Origin: a bacterium
Lineage (GTDB): Bacteria > Bacteroidota > Ignavibacteria > Kapaibacteriales > UBA2268
NCBI GenBank assembly: GCA_024710535.1
Contig: JANJUO010000258.1
Coordinates: 1-11,868, forward strand
Reading direction: 5' to 3'
DNA length: 11,868 bases
Shown here: in pieces, positions 1-7,104 of the stretch
How positions within the stretch are numbered: position 1 is the stretch's first letter
Layout: each line of letters starts with the position of its first letter
Translations under genes and position numbers: made by a program
Notes under the pieces: generated by a model
Seen by the model: the letters and a program-made list of their open reading frames with translations, nothing else
The model's database searches: none
What the model was told of the DNA's origin: nothing

Positions 1-334
1 GATTCATATAATTAAAATTATGATTAAATAAAATGTAATATTTAAATAAATAAATAAAAATTTTATATAATTAATAAAAAATATTAAATATATAATTCAA
101 ATACTATTAAAATAAATACAAAATATTGCAAATATAAATACTAAGATTGGATAATATGCTTGGTTTTTAAGTCATAATGATAGTATTTAAGCCATTTACA
201 TACAAATAACTTATCAAAATAAGACTTCTACTAAGAATAACAGTAGTTTTATCGAATTAACTAATATTATAATTACTCATACAGTTAATCGCTATGTAAA
301 ATGAAATGAATTTTTAAATTAAATTAGTTCTATT

Positions 335-511
335 ATGATTCAAAATGATATTAAATGTTTGAAACATAAGCATATTTTTTATCAATTGCAAGAACCGACA
401 GAACGAATGAAACATAATAAAAAAACTGGATTCCTCAATACTTTCGGAATGACAATTATGCAAGCATATTGGTCTTGCATATTTGGTGTTTATATCTTAT
501 TATTTATTTAA
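335..511 (+). CDS. Doubtful small ORF, 58 residues
   Basis: An ATG at 335 opens 58 codons to a TAA at 509-511. The product would be basic in the middle (residues about 24-31: ERMKHNKK) with a hydrophobic C-terminal end (GVYILLFI) that could be a single membrane segment. In sequence this AT-rich, stops are frequent, so a run of this length is mildly notable, but no ribosome binding site precedes it and I recognise no family. A chance ORF is the more likely reading. The ORF overlaps the hairpin at 457-481. Confidence 0.15.
   Translation: MIQNDIKCLKHKHIFYQLQEPTERMKHNKKTGFLNTFGMTIMQAYWSCIFGVYILLFI
457..481 (+). other. Hairpin of unknown role
   Basis: TATGCAAG (457-464) is the exact reverse complement of CTTGCATA (474-481), with a 9-base loop. 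It is followed by a T-rich but interrupted stretch (TTTGGTGTTTATATC), so it is not a clean intrinsic terminator. It could be a weak terminator for something upstream, part of an untranslated RNA, or chance. Confidence 0.3.
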
Positions 512-547
512 CAAGATTATTAAAAAATTCATTGATTATCATTTTCA

Positions 548-579
548 TTTGAAATTTAAGCAAAAGATTGCTAATTTTG
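548..579 (+). promoter_or_regulatory. Probable Bacteroidota-type promoter for icd
   Basis: TTTG at 548-551 is followed after 20 bases by TAATTTTG at 572-579. This matches the known Bacteroidota sigma-A pattern of TTTG near -33 and TAnnTTTG near -7. Transcription would begin around 585, leaving a leader of about 50 bases before the ATG at 638. The match is seen in the sequence. Its use as a promoter is inferred, because A/T-rich DNA gives such matches by chance fairly often. Confidence 0.45.
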
Positions 580-637
580 TATGATTAATAATTTGATTTA
601 TACTGTAAATGATTTATAACAATTTTTAGGATTTCCG

Positions 638-2866
638 ATGTCAGATTACAAAATTATATGGACAAAAATCGATGAAGCACCTGAGCTTGCTTCTTATAGT
701 TTGCTTCCATTAGTTCAATCTTTTACTAAAGGAACAGGTATCAATGTTGAAACAAGAGATATTTCTTTGGCAGGAAGAATTATTGCTAATTTTCCTGATA
801 ATTTAACTGAAGAACAAAAAATTCCTGATTACTTGGCACAATTGGGTGATTTGGTAAAACAGCCAGATGCAAATATCATTAAATTGCCAAATATTAGTGC
901 CTCTATTCCACAGCTTCAAGCCGCAATCAAAGAATTGCAAACAAAAGGTTACAATATTCCCGAATATCCGGAAGAACCAAAAAATGATGAAGAACTTGCC
1001 TTGCAAAAGAGATTTGCTGTTGCCTTAGGTTCGGCTGTAAATCCTGTGCTTAGAGAAGGTAATTCTGACCGTAGAGCTGCTGCATCTGTTAAGAAATTTG
1101 CCCAAAAATTCCCTCACAGAATGATGAAAGCGTGGCCCGAAAGTGGCTCAAAAGCACGAGTTGCATATATGAAAGAAAAAGATTTCTTCGGTAGCGAAAT
1201 ATCTATGACAATGGAAAAAGCAACTGATGTAAAGATTGAATTTGTTGCTAATAATGGCGATGTAAAGGTATTGAAGCCAAAATTATCTTTAATTGAAGGC
1301 GAAGTAATTGACACATCGGTTATGAATGTGAAGGCATTGAGAGAATTTTATGCTGAGCAAATCGAAGAAGCAAGAAAAGATGGCGTTCTTCTTTCTTTGC
1401 ACTTGAAAGCAACTATGATGAAAATCTCCGACCCAATTATGTTTGGTCATGCGGTTTCCGTTTATTACAAAGAAGCATTGGATAAACATGCTGAGTCATT
1501 GAAAGAAATTGGTGCAAACCTTAACAACGGTTTGCAGGATGTTTTGGATAAATTGGACCGTCTTCCAGCTGATAAAAAAGCCGAAGTTGAAGCAGATATT
1601 GCAAATGTTTATCAAACTCAACCTGCACTTGCAATGGTTGATTCTCGCTATGGAATTACAAATCTTCATGTTCCTAATAATGTTATTGTTGACGCTTCGA
1701 TGCCAAACGTAGTTCGTGATGGCGGAAAAATGTGGAATAACGATGACCAACTTCAAGATTGCATCGCGATGATTCCTGATAGATGCTATGCAACGATGTA
1801 TGATGTGATTTTGGAAGATGCAAAAGCAAACGGACAATTCAATCCTGCAACAATGGGCAGTGTCTCCAATGTTGGTTTGATGGCTCAGAAAGCTGAAGAA
1901 TACGGCTCGCATGACAAAACATTCGAAGCTATTGCTGACGGAATTATTCGTGTTGTTGATGCTGAAGGCAATTCACTACTTTCGCAAGATGTAGAAAAAG
2001 GCGATATTTTCCGTATGTGCCAAACTAAAGATATTGCGATTAAAGATTGGGTAAAATTAGCAGTTAGAAGAGCAAAAGCGGCAGGTACTCCTGCAATTTT
2101 CTGGTTGAATCCAGAACGCGGACATGATGCTGAAATTATCAAAAAAGTAGAAAAATATCTTCCAGAACACGACACAAACGGTTTGGATATTCAAATTATG
2201 AAGCCAACTGATGCTATGAAATTCTCATTAGAAAGAATTCGCAAAGGTTTGGATACAATCTCAGTAACCGGAAATGTGTTAAGAGATTATCTAACAGATT
2301 TATTCCCAATTCTCGAACTTGGAACAAGTGCTCGTATGCTTTCGATCGTTCCTCTTTTGAATGGCGGTGGCTTGTTTGAAACCGGTGCCGGTGGCTCAGC
2401 TCCAAAGCACGTTCAACAAATGGTAAAAGAAGGACACTTACGCTGGGATTCACTTGGTGAATATTGTGCATTAGTGCCTTCTTTGGAATTGGCTTATGAA
2501 AAAACAGGCAATCCAAAAGCTAAGGTATTAGCAGAAACTCTTGATTATGCAATTGGCATTTACTTGGAAAATGGCAAATTACCATCAAGAAAAGTGAATG
2601 AAATTGATAATCGTGGCAGTTCGTTCTATCTTGGATTATATTGGGCACAAGCATTAGCCGCTCAAAATAGCGATGCAGAATTAAAAGCAAGATTCACAAA
2701 AATTGCTTCTGCTTTGGCAGAAAATGAAGCAACAATTGCATCTGAATTGCTTTCCGCTCAAGGAAGTCCTTATGATTTAGGTGGATATTATCAACCTGAT
2801 TATGAAAAAACCACAAAAGCAATGCGCCCAAGCGCCACTTTAAATGCCATAATTGACGAAATGTAG
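638..2866 (+). CDS. icd: Monomeric NADP-dependent isocitrate dehydrogenase
   Basis: Converts isocitrate and NADP+ to 2-oxoglutarate, CO2 and NADPH in the cytosolic TCA cycle. The 742 residues match the single-chain IDH family (the Azotobacter vinelandii enzyme is about 741), which is unrelated in length to the ~45 kDa dimeric enzyme. Family hallmarks are NPVLREGNSDRR (about residues 135-146) near the substrate site and GGSAPKHVQQ plus HLRWDSLGEY in the C-terminal part. H591, R602 and R651 fit the residues reported to hold the 2'-phosphate of NADP in the Azotobacter enzyme (H589, R600, R649), so NADP preference is expected. The start is supported by AGGA at 628-631, six bases before the ATG. 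It is alone on its transcript, with a promoter match upstream and a strong terminator 9 bases after the stop. It appears intact, with no missing motif. Confidence 0.97.
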   Translation: MSDYKIIWTKIDEAPELASYSLLPLVQSFTKGTGINVETRDISLAGRIIANFPDNLTEEQKIPDYLAQLGDLVKQPDANIIKLPNISASIPQLQAAIKELQTKGYNIPEYPEEPKNDEELALQKRFAVALGSAVNPVLREGNSDRRAAASVKKFAQKFPHRMMKAWPESGSKARVAYMKEKDFFGSEISMTMEKATDVKIEFVANNGDVKVLKPKLSLIEGEVIDTSVMNVKALREFYAEQIEEARKDGVLLSLHLKATMMKISDPIMFGHAVSVYYKEALDKHAESLKEIGANLNNGLQDVLDKLDRLPADKKAEVEADIANVYQTQPALAMVDSRYGITNLHVPNNVIVDASMPNVVRDGGKMWNNDDQLQDCIAMIPDRCYATMYDVILEDAKANGQFNPATMGSVSNVGLMAQKAEEYGSHDKTFEAIADGIIRVVDAEGNSLLSQDVEKGDIFRMCQTKDIAIKDWVKLAVRRAKAAGTPAIFWLNPERGHDAEIIKKVEKYLPEHDTNGLDIQIMKPTDAMKFSLERIRKGLDTISVTGNVLRDYLTDLFPILELGTSARMLSIVPLLNGGGLFETGAGGSAPKHVQQMVKEGHLRWDSLGEYCALVPSLELAYEKTGNPKAKVLAETLDYAIGIYLENGKLPSRKVNEIDNRGSSFYLGLYWAQALAAQNSDAELKARFTKIASALAENEATIASELLSAQGSPYDLGGYYQPDYEKTTKAMRPSATLNAIIDEM

Positions 2867-2875
2867 AATATATGT

Positions 2876-2907
2876 GCCGCCGGAGACATAATTCCGGCGG
2901 CTTTTTT
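2876..2907 (+). terminator. Intrinsic terminator after icd
   Basis: A perfect 8-bp GC-rich stem, GCCGCCGG (2876-2883) with CCGGCGGC (2894-2901), closes a 10-base loop and is followed at once by six T (2902-2907). This is a textbook Rho-independent terminator for icd. Its GC-rich stem stands out sharply from the AT-rich surroundings. The next gene's ATG begins two bases after the T run. Confidence 0.93.
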
Positions 2908-2908
2908 C

Positions 2909-3409
2909 ATGAAAGAAATTCGCCCAAAAATAAAAATACAATTCGATAATATTGATAGAATTATAGAAATTCTAACTTTGTTGTTGTTATTGTTTATTTG
3001 GGGATTTATGCTATTTGAATTTCCAAAATTGCCTGAAATTATTCCAATTCATTTCAATTATGCTGGCGAAGCTGATGATTTTGGCAGTAAGTATAATATG
3101 CTTTTTCTGCCAATAATTTCAACAATTCTATATATTGCAATCACAATTATCAACCGTTTTCCGCATACATTTAATTATCTTGTGAAAATAACAGAAGAAA
3201 ATGCTGAGCGACAATACAAAATTGCTTGCAAGATGATGAGATTACTAAAAATTTCGGTTGTAATTGTATTTTCTTTTCTAAATATTTCAATTATTATAAG
3301 TGCAAAAAATCAATCAGATTCACTTGGATTATGGTTTTTGCCAATTGTAATATCCATTATTTTTCTGCCGTTGATTTATGGAATAAGAAATTCAATAAAA
3401 GTAAAGTGA
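2909..3409 (+). CDS. DUF1648-domain membrane protein
   Basis: A 166-residue integral membrane protein. Hydrophobic segments lie at about residues 18-38, 64-82, 112-131 and 141-159. Between the first two sits LPEIIPIHFNYAGEADDFGS (41-60), the conserved loop of the DUF1648 family, whose better known members include the SdpI-type immunity/signal proteins. The SdpI C-terminal region is not evident, so I would not call it SdpI; its function is unknown. The ATG at 2909 is the only ATG, GTG or TTG in frame between the icd stop and the first membrane segment; the next Met (34) would destroy that segment. There is no Shine-Dalgarno sequence, because the terminator of icd occupies the space directly upstream. 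Expression must come from read-through, an internal icd promoter or a leaderless transcript. It reads in the same frame as icd. Confidence 0.8.
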   Translation: MKEIRPKIKIQFDNIDRIIEILTLLLLLFIWGFMLFEFPKLPEIIPIHFNYAGEADDFGSKYNMLFLPIISTILYIAITIINRFPHTFNYLVKITEENAERQYKIACKMMRLLKISVVIVFSFLNISIIISAKNQSDSLGLWFLPIVISIIFLPLIYGIRNSIKVK

Positions 3410-3715
3410 TGAAAATGATTAACTATTCAGCCCCATTTTAAATTTTTTGATATCTTTGTTATAGGAAAACAATAACGATTAATTTTATCGAATTAAAATT
3501 ATTATAAATATTTAAATCCCTTGAAAATCCAGATAGGGATTGCATCTTTCCAGAAAAAAATCGCATTTCTATTAAATTACAGCAATAAAAAAAGTAGGTT
3601 TATTTTATCGTAAAAGATTATATAATTCAATATCAACGAGTTGATGGCTCATTACGCTAATCTATTTTTACAAAAACATTGCTCTTAGCGATAAAAATAA
3701 TTCAAAATAAATGAA
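3410..3715. other. Intergenic region between convergent genes
   Basis: About 300 AT-rich bases lie between the DUF1648 gene and holA, which converge here. I see no ORF or RNA gene. A 7-bp inverted repeat (AATCCCT 3515-3521, AGGGATT 3535-3541) and a 6-bp one (CGCTAA 3655-3660, TTAGCG 3685-3690) are present but lack T tracts. TATCTTTG at 3451-3458 fits the -7 pattern but has no TTTG partner at the right distance. No clear terminator for the DUF1648 gene is visible. Confidence 0.5.
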
Positions 3716-3730
3716 TTACTTTTGAATTAT
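3693..3730 (-). terminator. Possible AT-rich terminator of holA
   Basis: On the minus strand an 11-bp perfect inverted repeat (arms 3720-3730 and 3697-3707) with a 12-base loop is followed by a T-rich run (3697-3693). One arm lies inside the last codons of holA and the loop includes its stop. The position and T run suit a terminator, but the stem is almost all A/T, so strength is doubtful. Confidence 0.4.
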
Positions 3731-4792
3731 ATTTAACAGCATTTTATGCATTACATATAGATTATCGGTTCCTGAGGATTTTAATTGTAGGTCTGTTTCA
3801 GCAAGAACAAGGAAGCAATTTTCCAAATCTTCAGCCGAAAATCTCTTCACCGCAGATTGATATTCATTCAAATGTGTTGAAAAAATACCAACTTTTGTTG
3901 CTAATTGAAATGGATTTACTCCGGCAGAAGATTCGTCGGACAATTTCCATAAAACAGTGAAAAACTTTGTTAATATTGTCAAAATCAACATTTCCTGCCT
4001 ATCATTGGCAAGCATCTTGTTCATAATATTAACTGATTTTATTAGATTGCGCTCTCCAACTGCTTTTTGCAATTCAAAAACATTGTATTCGCGAGTGGAG
4101 CCAACGAGAAGCAAAACATCATCTTCGGAAATTGATTTTTTATCCAAAGTAAATGTATCAAGTTTGTTGATTTCATTATCAATATCTCTCAAAGTCTGTC
4201 TGCAATGAGCGGCTATTAATTGAGCGGCATTTTCGGAGATAGTTTTGTTTAATTGCTTGAATTTACTGATAATCCATTTGGGATATTCTGATTCGTGAAT
4301 TTTGGAATATTCAATCCATTTGTGATTTTCAATCAAGAAATTAAATGGATATTTCAGAGCAGATATTTTTTTTGAAACAACCTGATTTTTTCCTTCTTTC
4401 ATAAATTTTGCAAGATCTTTTGCGGCTTCGAGTTCGCTTGTAAGTATCAAAAAAGTATCAGGAGAAGGGTTTTCAAAATATTTCGAAACGGGCGAGTTTT
4501 CAAATTTTTTGGTGCCTCTACCTGAAAAAAACTTTTCAAATCTTTTAACGAGTATAACTCTTTTTGGCGACATCATTGGATAGGAGCGGCAAACATCAAT
4601 AATTGTTGCCAAATCCGAGGATCCATCTTCTCCATCAAACATATCAAAATTGAATCTATCTGTTTCGGTAACTAATGCTTTTTTGAGTAATAAATCAACG
4701 GCATTTTCAATGAGCAAATCTTCCTCACCAAAAATCAAAATTATCGTAGGAAGTTCAACATTGTTGAGTATGTCATTCAAATTTACAAGCAT
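3716..4792 (-). CDS. holA: DNA polymerase III delta subunit (clamp loader)
   Basis: HolA is the wrench of the clamp loader: it opens the beta sliding clamp so that it can be loaded onto DNA during replication. The 358 residues are near the family's usual ~340. The N-terminal TIILIFGEEDLLIENAVDLL (about 16-35) is the characteristic start of the family, with the degenerate AAA+-like fold that lacks a working Walker A. The C-terminal helical collar region is seen in NVFELQKAVGERNLIKSVNI and the following helices (about 235-300), matching the family pattern of paired helices before the collar. The ATG at 4792 overlaps the stop of the receiver gene by one base (TGATG), which fixes the start and suggests translational coupling. 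Placement behind two signalling genes is unusual for holA. Confidence 0.9.
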   Translation of the reverse strand: MLVNLNDILNNVELPTIILIFGEEDLLIENAVDLLLKKALVTETDRFNFDMFDGEDGSSDLATIIDVCRSYPMMSPKRVILVKRFEKFFSGRGTKKFENSPVSKYFENPSPDTFLILTSELEAAKDLAKFMKEGKNQVVSKKISALKYPFNFLIENHKWIEYSKIHESEYPKWIISKFKQLNKTISENAAQLIAAHCRQTLRDIDNEINKLDTFTLDKKSISEDDVLLLVGSTREYNVFELQKAVGERNLIKSVNIMNKMLANDRQEMLILTILTKFFTVLWKLSDESSAGVNPFQLATKVGIFSTHLNEYQSAVKRFSAEDLENCFLVLAETDLQLKSSGTDNLYVMHKMLLNIIQK

Positions 4793-5247
4793 CAGTTGTT
4801 TTGAGTGTCTAATTGTTGCTTTTCAATATGTTTGGTAATTGCACGATGTGCTTTTTCTATAATTGTTCTTGGGTCTGATGGCTTAACGATATAATCCGAA
4901 ATACCTAATTTTGCTAAATTAAACAACAAAGTTGCATTAGAAAGGGCAGTACAAATAATAACTGGAATATCGGCAGTTTTTTCGTTTGCTCTGATATATC
5001 TTAAAGCAGTTTGCCCATCCATCAATGGCATTTGCATATCCAAAAATATCAAAACAGGTTTGAAATCCAATAAAAGTTCAAAAGCATCTTTTGGATTTGA
5101 GGCAGTAATTGTTTTGGCTTTCAAATACTTTTCTACGACTTTAGAAATAAACATTCTATATGGCTCTTCATCATCAACAACCAATACTGTATGATCAGAA
5201 AAATCAATATTCGGATTCAAAAATACTGGTACATCATTTTTACTCAT
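4792..5247 (-). CDS. Stand-alone response regulator receiver protein
   Basis: A CheY-like receiver of 151 residues with no output domain. It has an 18-residue N-terminal lead and then the receiver fold: acidic pair D25-D26 in VLVVDDEE, phospho-acceptor D70 in FLDMQMPLMDG, switch T100 in IICTALS, and K122 in YIVKPSD. All catalytic residues for phosphorylation are present, so it should be a working phospho-receiver. A short polar tail (about 137-151) follows. The start at 5247 is preceded by a weak GGTGA (5253-5257). It lies 13 bases after the HD-GYP gene and shares one base with holA. Given that RpfG-type proteins fuse a receiver to an HD-GYP domain, this gene and its neighbour may be the split form of such a protein. 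The partner kinase is not in the window. Confidence 0.9.
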   Translation of the reverse strand: MSKNDVPVFLNPNIDFSDHTVLVVDDEEPYRMFISKVVEKYLKAKTITASNPKDAFELLLDFKPVLIFLDMQMPLMDGQTALRYIRANEKTADIPVIICTALSNATLLFNLAKLGISDYIVKPSDPRTIIEKAHRAITKHIEKQQLDTQNN

Positions 5248-5260
5248 TTAAATCACCAAT

Positions 5261-6145
5261 TTATTTAATTACTAAAATTTTAAAAGGTACTTCGCCTGCA
5301 TCAACAAATCTTGCAAGCGACTTCATAGATTCTTTGGTTATTACCTCACCTTTTGCCGCAACAAGCATTCCAAACGATGTATAATAATCTTCAGCAAATA
5401 TCATTCCTGCTTCAAGAGCATTTACAGGTAATCTCATAACTGATTTATGACCCAAATTCCTACGTTCAAGCTCCATTATTTCTGTTAATAATTGAACAGC
5501 TTTTTTTTCAAATAGGATGTTGGATTTTTTGTGAAGAAAATTCAAAGTATTATTGTATTTATCTCTTGTAGATTCTAAATAGTTTGCCGTGCTCGTAACC
5601 TGACCGCTACCACCGGTAACCTCTGGCTTCTGTCTTAATCTGCGATATACGCCATTATGGAAATAATCAACAACAATGATAATTTTTGCACCAGGATGAA
5701 TATTATCTCGCTGTAAATGTCTTGGAAAACCTGAGCCATCGAGCTTTTCGTGAGATTGATATATGATTTCGCCTATATTATCAAACGCTTTGTATGGCTT
5801 AAGAATCTGCATTCCAATTTCAGGATGCAAGCTATACTGTTTGTATTCCTGCTGTGATAATTCAGTCGGGTATTTAAACAACAAGGCGTCCGACATACCT
5901 ACTTTGCCAATATCATGCAAAAGAGCGGCTATTCGCGTTTCCATAACCTCTTCTTCATTCATTCCAAGTTCTTTAGCAATCATTGCGGATTTTTCTGCAA
6001 CAAATCTGGAATGACTTCCCTCGTAGTACTTCTCCAATGCGGAAGTTACTCGGGTAAGCACTTGTATTGTTTGAAAAAAGCCATCGGCAAGTTGAGTTGC
6101 CAGCTCATCAATCATCTTTTCAAGGTCATGTGCATTGTCATTCAT
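5261..6145 (-). CDS. Divergent HD-GYP-like phosphohydrolase domain protein
   Basis: A 294-residue soluble protein of the HD superfamily, HD-GYP branch; active members hydrolyse cyclic di-GMP or related dinucleotides. Seen are H45 (GSHSRFVA), the HD pair H77-D78 and K81 (LLHDIGKVG), H107 (LHPEIGMQIL), H132 in SHEKLDGSGFP, and D160 (VVDYF). It departs from the usual form in three places: the normal HHE is SHE (one metal-ligand His is lost), GYP is GFP, and the usual DAL after the last Asp helix is HNG. After a linker (about 176-200), residues 238-294 form the PV..L..GM..AEDYYTSFGMLVAAKG module often found next to HD-GYP domains. It may be a weakened enzyme or a ligand sensor. First gene of the unit with the receiver and holA. 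No convincing Shine-Dalgarno precedes the ATG. Confidence 0.85.
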   Translation of the reverse strand: MNDNAHDLEKMIDELATQLADGFFQTIQVLTRVTSALEKYYEGSHSRFVAEKSAMIAKELGMNEEEVMETRIAALLHDIGKVGMSDALLFKYPTELSQQEYKQYSLHPEIGMQILKPYKAFDNIGEIIYQSHEKLDGSGFPRHLQRDNIHPGAKIIIVVDYFHNGVYRRLRQKPEVTGGSGQVTSTANYLESTRDKYNNTLNFLHKKSNILFEKKAVQLLTEIMELERRNLGHKSVMRLPVNALEAGMIFAEDYYTSFGMLVAAKGEVITKESMKSLARFVDAGEVPFKILVIK

Positions 6146-6475
6146 AAAAAACTACCGGTAACATACAAAAAATATTTTGAATTAAATACTATTCAAACAT
6201 TTACAATCACAAGTTACAAAAATAATCAAATTTTGTCTTATAGTTAAGATTTTATTTAATAAATTTTCCATTTTTTCTAATTTGAAAGAAATTGCATTAA
6301 AATACAAAGTATTTTGAGTTTGAAATTTTTGATAAAATCGACTTTTTGAAAATTCTGCCAAAAATAGTTTCGGATACAAAAATATTAATTGAATCTACAG
6401 CAATGTTTTGAGAAATAAAAAAAGTGTGTAATAAAAAAATATTACACACTTGAAATTAAAAAACAAAGATTTCGA
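6146..6475. other. Intergenic region upstream of the HD-GYP operon
   Basis: About 330 AT-rich bases without a supported gene. It holds the terminator of the SLOG-like gene at its right end and must hold the promoter for the HD-GYP/receiver/holA unit. On the minus strand TATTTTTG (6224-6217) fits the -7 pattern about 70 bases before the HD-GYP start, but there is no TTTG at the expected distance, so I do not call a promoter. An open frame on the minus strand within 6182-6379 has no family features. Confidence 0.5.
6417..6451 (-). terminator. Intrinsic terminator of the SLOG-like gene
   Basis: A perfect 12-bp inverted repeat, AAGTGTGTAATA (6422-6433) and TATTACACACTT (6440-6451), with a 6-base loop. 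On the minus strand it is followed by a continuing T run (6421-6417). It begins 24 bases after the stop of the gene at 6476-7027. There is no T run on the plus-strand side, so it works in one direction. It makes co-transcription of the SLOG gene with the HD-GYP operon unlikely. Confidence 0.85.
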
Positions 6476-7027
6476 TTAATCGGCAAATGAATTTGCAAAC
6501 AATTCTTCAATTGCTTTTTTGCCGTTATCTTTCAATATTCTTGTTCCGGTTCCGCAAATGTGAGCAGAAGTAATTTTCACGTTAGTTGTGTTTATCCAAT
6601 TCAAACCATCCCATTTAAACCAACGATTTTGTTCTTGATCGAAAACATACAATGCTTTATTGCAAATTTTAGTAAATTCCGCACCCCAACCTGTTCCACC
6701 TTTAACTGTTTTGTCATCAAGAATTTTACCGATAACAAATACTTCTTGGCTTGAGTTGATTTGATACCAAATTGTCTGCAAAATTTTTCTAAATAATGGA
6801 GTATCAGGATATTGTCTGTGCATCAAATTTGAAACATAATTCAAACTTACATCACCCTGTTTGAGTTCTTCATGAGTTAAAATTCTCAAGCCACGACTTC
6901 TTTCGATTTCATGCCCTTCAAAAGAAAAATTAACTTCGTCAATACCGTATTTTTCTGCACAAGCACCAAAATATGATTCTGCGCCAACAGCACCACCGCT
7001 AAATAAAATTACGTCTTCACGTTTCAT
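6476..7027 (-). CDS. SLOG-like Rossmann-fold protein, function unknown
   Basis: A 183-residue soluble protein with no signal peptide or membrane segment. The N-terminal strand-turn VILFSGGAVGAESYFGACAE (6-25), the middle QEVFVIGKILDDKTVKGGTG (94-113) followed by ALYVFDQEQNRWFKWD (125-140), and the C-terminal HICGTGTRILKDNGKKAIEE (156-175) together resemble SLOG-superfamily proteins, which bind nucleotides or nucleotide-derived ligands in a Rossmann-like pocket with GG-rich loops. This identification is from motif memory, not a search. Some SLOG proteins act as sensors in defence systems and others as phosphoribohydrolases; nothing here decides between these. No effector domain or effector neighbour is visible. 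AGGA (7038-7035) seven bases before the ATG supports the start. A strong terminator follows, and it sits 77 bases after the sugar dehydrogenase gene, so it may have its own promoter or be the last gene of a two-gene transcript. Confidence 0.7.
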   Translation of the reverse strand: MKREDVILFSGGAVGAESYFGACAEKYGIDEVNFSFEGHEIERSRGLRILTHEELKQGDVSLNYVSNLMHRQYPDTPLFRKILQTIWYQINSSQEVFVIGKILDDKTVKGGTGWGAEFTKICNKALYVFDQEQNRWFKWDGLNWINTTNVKITSAHICGTGTRILKDNGKKAIEELFANSFAD

Positions 7028-7104
7028 TGTATAATCCTATATAAAATAAATAATAAATAAATTTCAATTGTTTATAATTTAATTTTAACGAAATCTATTA
7101 GAAT

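Larger units (their letters stand above)
1..637. other. AT-rich upstream region without a confident gene
   Basis: The first 130 bases or so are almost pure A and T with short TAAATAAA-like runs. I see no tRNA, no CRISPR and no recognisable coding remnant. Composition becomes less extreme around 340-480, where a 58-codon ORF (335-511, +) and a hairpin (arms 457-464 and 474-481) lie. The region closest to the isocitrate dehydrogenase carries a likely promoter. No gene can be seen entering from the left edge. Confidence 0.6.

Noticed and set aside
430..450. ATTCC...GGAAT pair resembling dispersed REP-like elements.
   Set aside because: The stem is only 5 bp and the wider sequence does not form a longer palindrome; no second copy in the window.
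1496..1912. 138-codon antisense ORF inside icd.
   Set aside because: It is the shadow of a strongly conserved gene, with no plausible start signal or recognisable domain.
2909..3409. Naming the DUF1648 gene SdpI.
   Set aside because: Only the DUF1648 loop and membrane segments are visible; the rest of SdpI and the sdp partner genes are absent.
3226..3441. 71-codon ORF overlapping the DUF1648 gene in another frame.
   Set aside because: The DUF1648 frame explains the sequence with membrane segments and a family motif; the overlap frame shows neither.
3515..3541. 7-bp inverted repeat AATCCCT/AGGGATT as a terminator of the DUF1648 gene.
   Set aside because: The loop is 13 bases and no T run follows; it is more than 100 bases after the stop.
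6217..6224. TATTTTTG on the minus strand as the promoter of the HD-GYP operon.
   Set aside because: There is no TTTG at the expected -33 distance, and single TAnnTTTG matches are common by chance in this composition.
6182..6379. 65-codon ORF on the minus strand before the HD-GYP gene.
   Set aside because: Composition reflects AT-rich noncoding DNA; no ribosome binding site, hydrophobic pattern or family features.
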